NCBI GenBank assembly: GCA_964579845.1
Contig: CAZOHC010000007.1
Span: 1 to 41,747, forward strand
Origin: CAZOHC01 sp964579845
GTDB lineage: Bacteria; Patescibacteriota; Microgenomatia; Levybacterales; UBA12049
DNA: 41,747 bases
Reading direction: 5' to 3'
Shown: one piece after another, positions 39,939 to 41,747 of the stretch
Layout of the letters: each line of letters begins with the position of its first letter
How positions within the stretch are numbered: the stretch's first letter is position 1
Program-made: the position numbers and the translations under genes
Notes under the pieces: model-generated
Told to the model about the DNA's origin: nothing
The model's input: the letters and a program-made list of their open reading frames with translations, nothing else
The model's database searches: none

Positions 39939-40382
39939 ATGACAAAACAGGATGATAACGCGCTGCCGGAGGGTAAAGGACGCGCGAAACCCGGAACCAA
40001 AGGCGGAGGATCGTATTATCGTATCGAAGTACGACCGAAGACGAGGTTCGTGACCTTCAGATACCATGATGTCGGAGATCGTGGGGGAGACCTCATGCGG
40101 CTGGCAGGAAAAAGATCCAGCGGCTCATGGAGTACGCAGGCTTGGCTCGTGAATAAAGATTCCGCACACATAGAGGACGGAGTACTCGTCGGTGATACAG
40201 AAGATGTTCGTGAATTGCTCGATGAGCTCGAGACTGAACCCAAGCAGGTAAAGGGCGATGTTTTCAGAGCACGTGACAGACAGAATGTGCCTGAATCCTC
40301 AAAGCCAACTGCTGCTCAGAAAAAGGCGATGAAAGAAAACCTCGAAATTGCCAGGCAGGCACGTTGGCAGCATCGGGGATAA
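39939..40382 (+). CDS. Small hydrophilic protein of unknown function
   Basis: 147 residues, highly charged, with no membrane segment. After a disordered start (EGKGRAKPGTKGGGS) there is a beta-rich domain YYRIEVRPKTRFVTFRYHDVGDRGGDLMRLAGKRSSGSWSTQAWLVNKD, then an acidic helix and a basic end. The R-, G- and aromatic-rich domain could bind nucleic acid, but that is inference. A very strong Shine-Dalgarno TAGGAGGTGA precedes the ATG by eight bases. Confidence 0.75.
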   Translation: MTKQDDNALPEGKGRAKPGTKGGGSYYRIEVRPKTRFVTFRYHDVGDRGGDLMRLAGKRSSGSWSTQAWLVNKDSAHIEDGVLVGDTEDVRELLDELETEPKQVKGDVFRARDRQNVPESSKPTAAQKKAMKENLEIARQARWQHRG

Positions 40383-40417
40383 CGGCATATCGATACTGAA
40401 GAAAGGAGGTGAAGTGT

Positions 40418-40921
40418 ATGGGTCATATGGTTTTAGGATTATTTACGGATAGTGAAAAAGCAGGGAAAGCGGTGAGTAAACTGAAAGAGAAAGGCTATAC
40501 CGGTGATATATCTGTGCTTGCTCAGGATAAAAGCGAAGATGCGGCAACACTCTCTGAAGTGAAGCAGGATGTATCAGATGCAGCTGCGACCGGTGCAGCA
40601 ACAGGCGGTGCGATAGGCGGACTCGTCGGGTTACTTGCCGGAGTAAGTACCGTGACGATTCCCGGTGTCGGAATTATCATCGGACCGTTGGCATCAGTTC
40701 TCGGTCTCACAGGAGGTGCGGCGACAGGCGCGATAGCAGGAGGACTGCTCGCAGCACTCGCAGATCTGGGCTTGTCTGAATCGACGGCTGCGTTATTTAA
40801 TGAGCGAATTCAGAAAGGCGAAGTACTTGTTGCAGTCGCGACCAATCCGGGAACAAATGACGATGTACGGAAGATCCTGACGGACTTTCAGGCGCAGGAG
40901 ATAACAGAGACGAAGAAATAA
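40418..40921 (+). CDS. General-stress-type protein (YflT-like N-terminus, glycine-zipper centre)
   Basis: 167 residues from the ATG at 40418, chosen because AAGGAGGTGA lies six bases before it (an upstream GTG at 40409 overlaps that site). The N-terminus LGLFTDSEKAGKAVSKLKEKGYTGDISVLAQD fits the heat-induced stress protein YflT/DUF1269 group. The centre is a long glycine/alanine-rich hydrophobic region (GAATGGAIGGLVGLLAG, GGAATGAIAGGLLAALADLG), a glycine zipper that inserts in or associates with membranes. The C-terminus is a small alpha-beta unit. A stress role is inferred from the family. Confidence 0.82.
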   Translation: MGHMVLGLFTDSEKAGKAVSKLKEKGYTGDISVLAQDKSEDAATLSEVKQDVSDAAATGAATGGAIGGLVGLLAGVSTVTIPGVGIIIGPLASVLGLTGGAATGAIAGGLLAALADLGLSESTAALFNERIQKGEVLVAVATNPGTNDDVRKILTDFQAQEITETKK

Positions 40922-40965
40922 TAAAAACGACGAGGGAGTGGAGGAGGGAAAATAAATGTTACTTA

Positions 40966-41469
40966 TTATCTGTCATTTTGTTGACGTATGTCAGTGGCTG
41001 AGATCATGGGTTTGTTCTCATATTCGACTTCTACTTCATCATCAAGATCCAGTCCGAAGTCATCTTCAACTTCTGCTCTGATAAACTGTTCGACTCTTCC
41101 TGTTACGATCACTTTATCTGCGTCCCGGAACGGATGGGCGATGTCACGTTCCGCCTGGCTATCGAGCGGATCTGCAGTCACGACCAGTATCTCATCGCCC
41201 ATAACAGTGCCTTCACGATCCAGAATGAAAATGCCAGGTGAAATTACCCGATCAACTTCGCCCTCGAGTGTCACGGTTCGTCCGATATACCGATCTGGAT
41301 CACGGATGATGTCTGAGATCAGAGCTGACTCTTCGGGACCACCGCCGATACCGGAAACAAATCCTTCACTGGTTGCTTGTTGTTCATTATAGATTGCCAC
41401 ACCGCTCACGGCGAGCACCGCGATCACGAGGACTCCCAGTATGATCATGGGAATATATTTCATATTCAT
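40966..41469 (-). CDS. Membrane-anchored protein with OB-fold-like domain
   Basis: 167 residues: one N-terminal helix (about 5-26), a short linker, and an extracytoplasmic beta-rich domain with DPDRYIGRTVTLEGEVDRVISPGIFILDREG, DEILVVTADPL, ADKVIVTGRVEQFI and an acidic end. The strand pattern (GRTVTLEGEV then FILDRE then VTGRV) is that of OB-fold/tRNA-anti-like small domains seen in CPR envelope proteins. Function unknown. TATATA before the ATG region implies a very short or absent leader; a second Met at 41463 could be the true start. Confidence 0.75.
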   Translation of the reverse strand: MNMKYIPMIILGVLVIAVLAVSGVAIYNEQQATSEGFVSGIGGGPEESALISDIIRDPDRYIGRTVTLEGEVDRVISPGIFILDREGTVMGDEILVVTADPLDSQAERDIAHPFRDADKVIVTGRVEQFIRAEVEDDFGLDLDDEVEVEYENKPMISATDIRQQNDR

Positions 41470-41602
41470 ATATATAACGATAAGAGGCGGATGTTAGTAT
41501 TTGACTAAAGTTTCTGAAGAATTTTGTAAGATTCGTCCTGGAGAAGAAATTATTGTCATTTTTTCCCGTACTCTGTTATAGTGAACGGGTAGAAACAGCA
41601 CT

Positions 41603-41747
41603 ATGAAAAAGCTTAATAAAAAGCCCCAACAACGTAAGAAAAAGCCGATAGCTATAACTACACCGCATCTTATGGCGCGTGGTCTCTCTTCAGAAAACAC
41701 TGAGATGAACAATATTTTCTCAATGCTTGAGAAATTGCTGCACTGGG
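41603..41747 (+). CDS. Partial gene, lysine-rich N-terminus of unknown protein
   Basis: An open frame from an ATG at 41603 to the end of the window (48 codons, cut). It begins with a strongly basic stretch (MKKLNKKPQQRKKKP) and continues as IAITTPHLMARGLSS and a helical segment ending in MLEKLLHW. TATAGT lies about 20 bases before the ATG. No family can be named from the fragment. Confidence 0.5.
   Translation, partial: MKKLNKKPQQRKKKPIAITTPHLMARGLSSENTEMNNIFSMLEKLLHW

Noticed and set aside
41494..41712. Open frame on the minus strand at the right end
   Set aside because: It lies opposite a plausible plus-strand gene start at 41603 and has no promoter, ribosome site or recognised sequence pattern.

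Overview
The window looks like a chromosomal segment of an uncultured bacterium, most likely a member of the Candidate Phyla Radiation (Patescibacteria, perhaps Microgenomates-like). This placement is inferred from the gene repertoire and is not proven. The repertoire includes small envelope proteins with one N-terminal membrane anchor, a DUF4342 protein, a Gmad2-domain protein, a sortase with an adjacent substrate, a SipW/TasA-type surface operon, an Rnf/Nqr-like fusion protein, glycogen genes, and several orphan-like histidine kinases. There is no rRNA, CRISPR array, insertion sequence or clear prophage. The single tRNA gene lacks an encoded CCA end.

Layout. 1-5 kb: a class A penicillin-binding protein interrupted by two in-frame TAA codons, HtpX protease, a secreted CAP-domain protein, a DUF4342 protein and a Ham1-like NTPase. 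5.0-5.3 kb: a tRNA-Ser with the very unusual anticodon ACU, preceded by a twin-hairpin element with its own promoter. 5.4-12 kb: methyltransferase, MsrB, a PDZ-less HtrA protease, a CHASE-GAF histidine kinase, a PIF1-like helicase and an unknown protein. 12.3-17.2 kb: a polysaccharide locus (GT-C-like membrane protein, cellulose-synthase-like GT2 with a LysM-like tail, GH26 hydrolase). 17.3-18.1 kb: a Cas4/DUF83-type nuclease split into two overlapping membrane-anchored ORFs. 18.2-24.4 kb: a two-component system, an amidase, a Gmad2 protein, an alpha/beta hydrolase and a degenerate PlsC-like acyltransferase. 24.5-27.8 kb: glycogen synthase and phosphorylase. 28.2-31.3 kb: an FMN-binding protein, the flavinyltransferase ApbE and an NqrB/RnfD-ferredoxin-reductase fusion, together a compact candidate system for electron transfer across the membrane. 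32.6-34.0 kb: sortase and its substrate. 35.6-39.7 kb: a five-gene SipW/TasA-like surface operon. 39.9-41.7 kb: small stress-type and OB-fold-like proteins.

Two features recur across the window. First, many transcription units have a consensus -10 hexamer only 5-7 nt before the ATG, which implies leaderless mRNAs; strong Shine-Dalgarno sites occur mainly before operon-internal genes and a few small or surface protein genes. Second, intergenic tandem arrays of 7-bp units sit next to gene ends. In the five clean arrays the unit contains a stop codon on the strand of an adjacent gene, so three copies place stops in all three frames.

The most interesting candidates are the flavin electron-transfer cluster, the split membrane nuclease, the tRNA-Ser(ACU) with its hairpin element, and the heptamer arrays.
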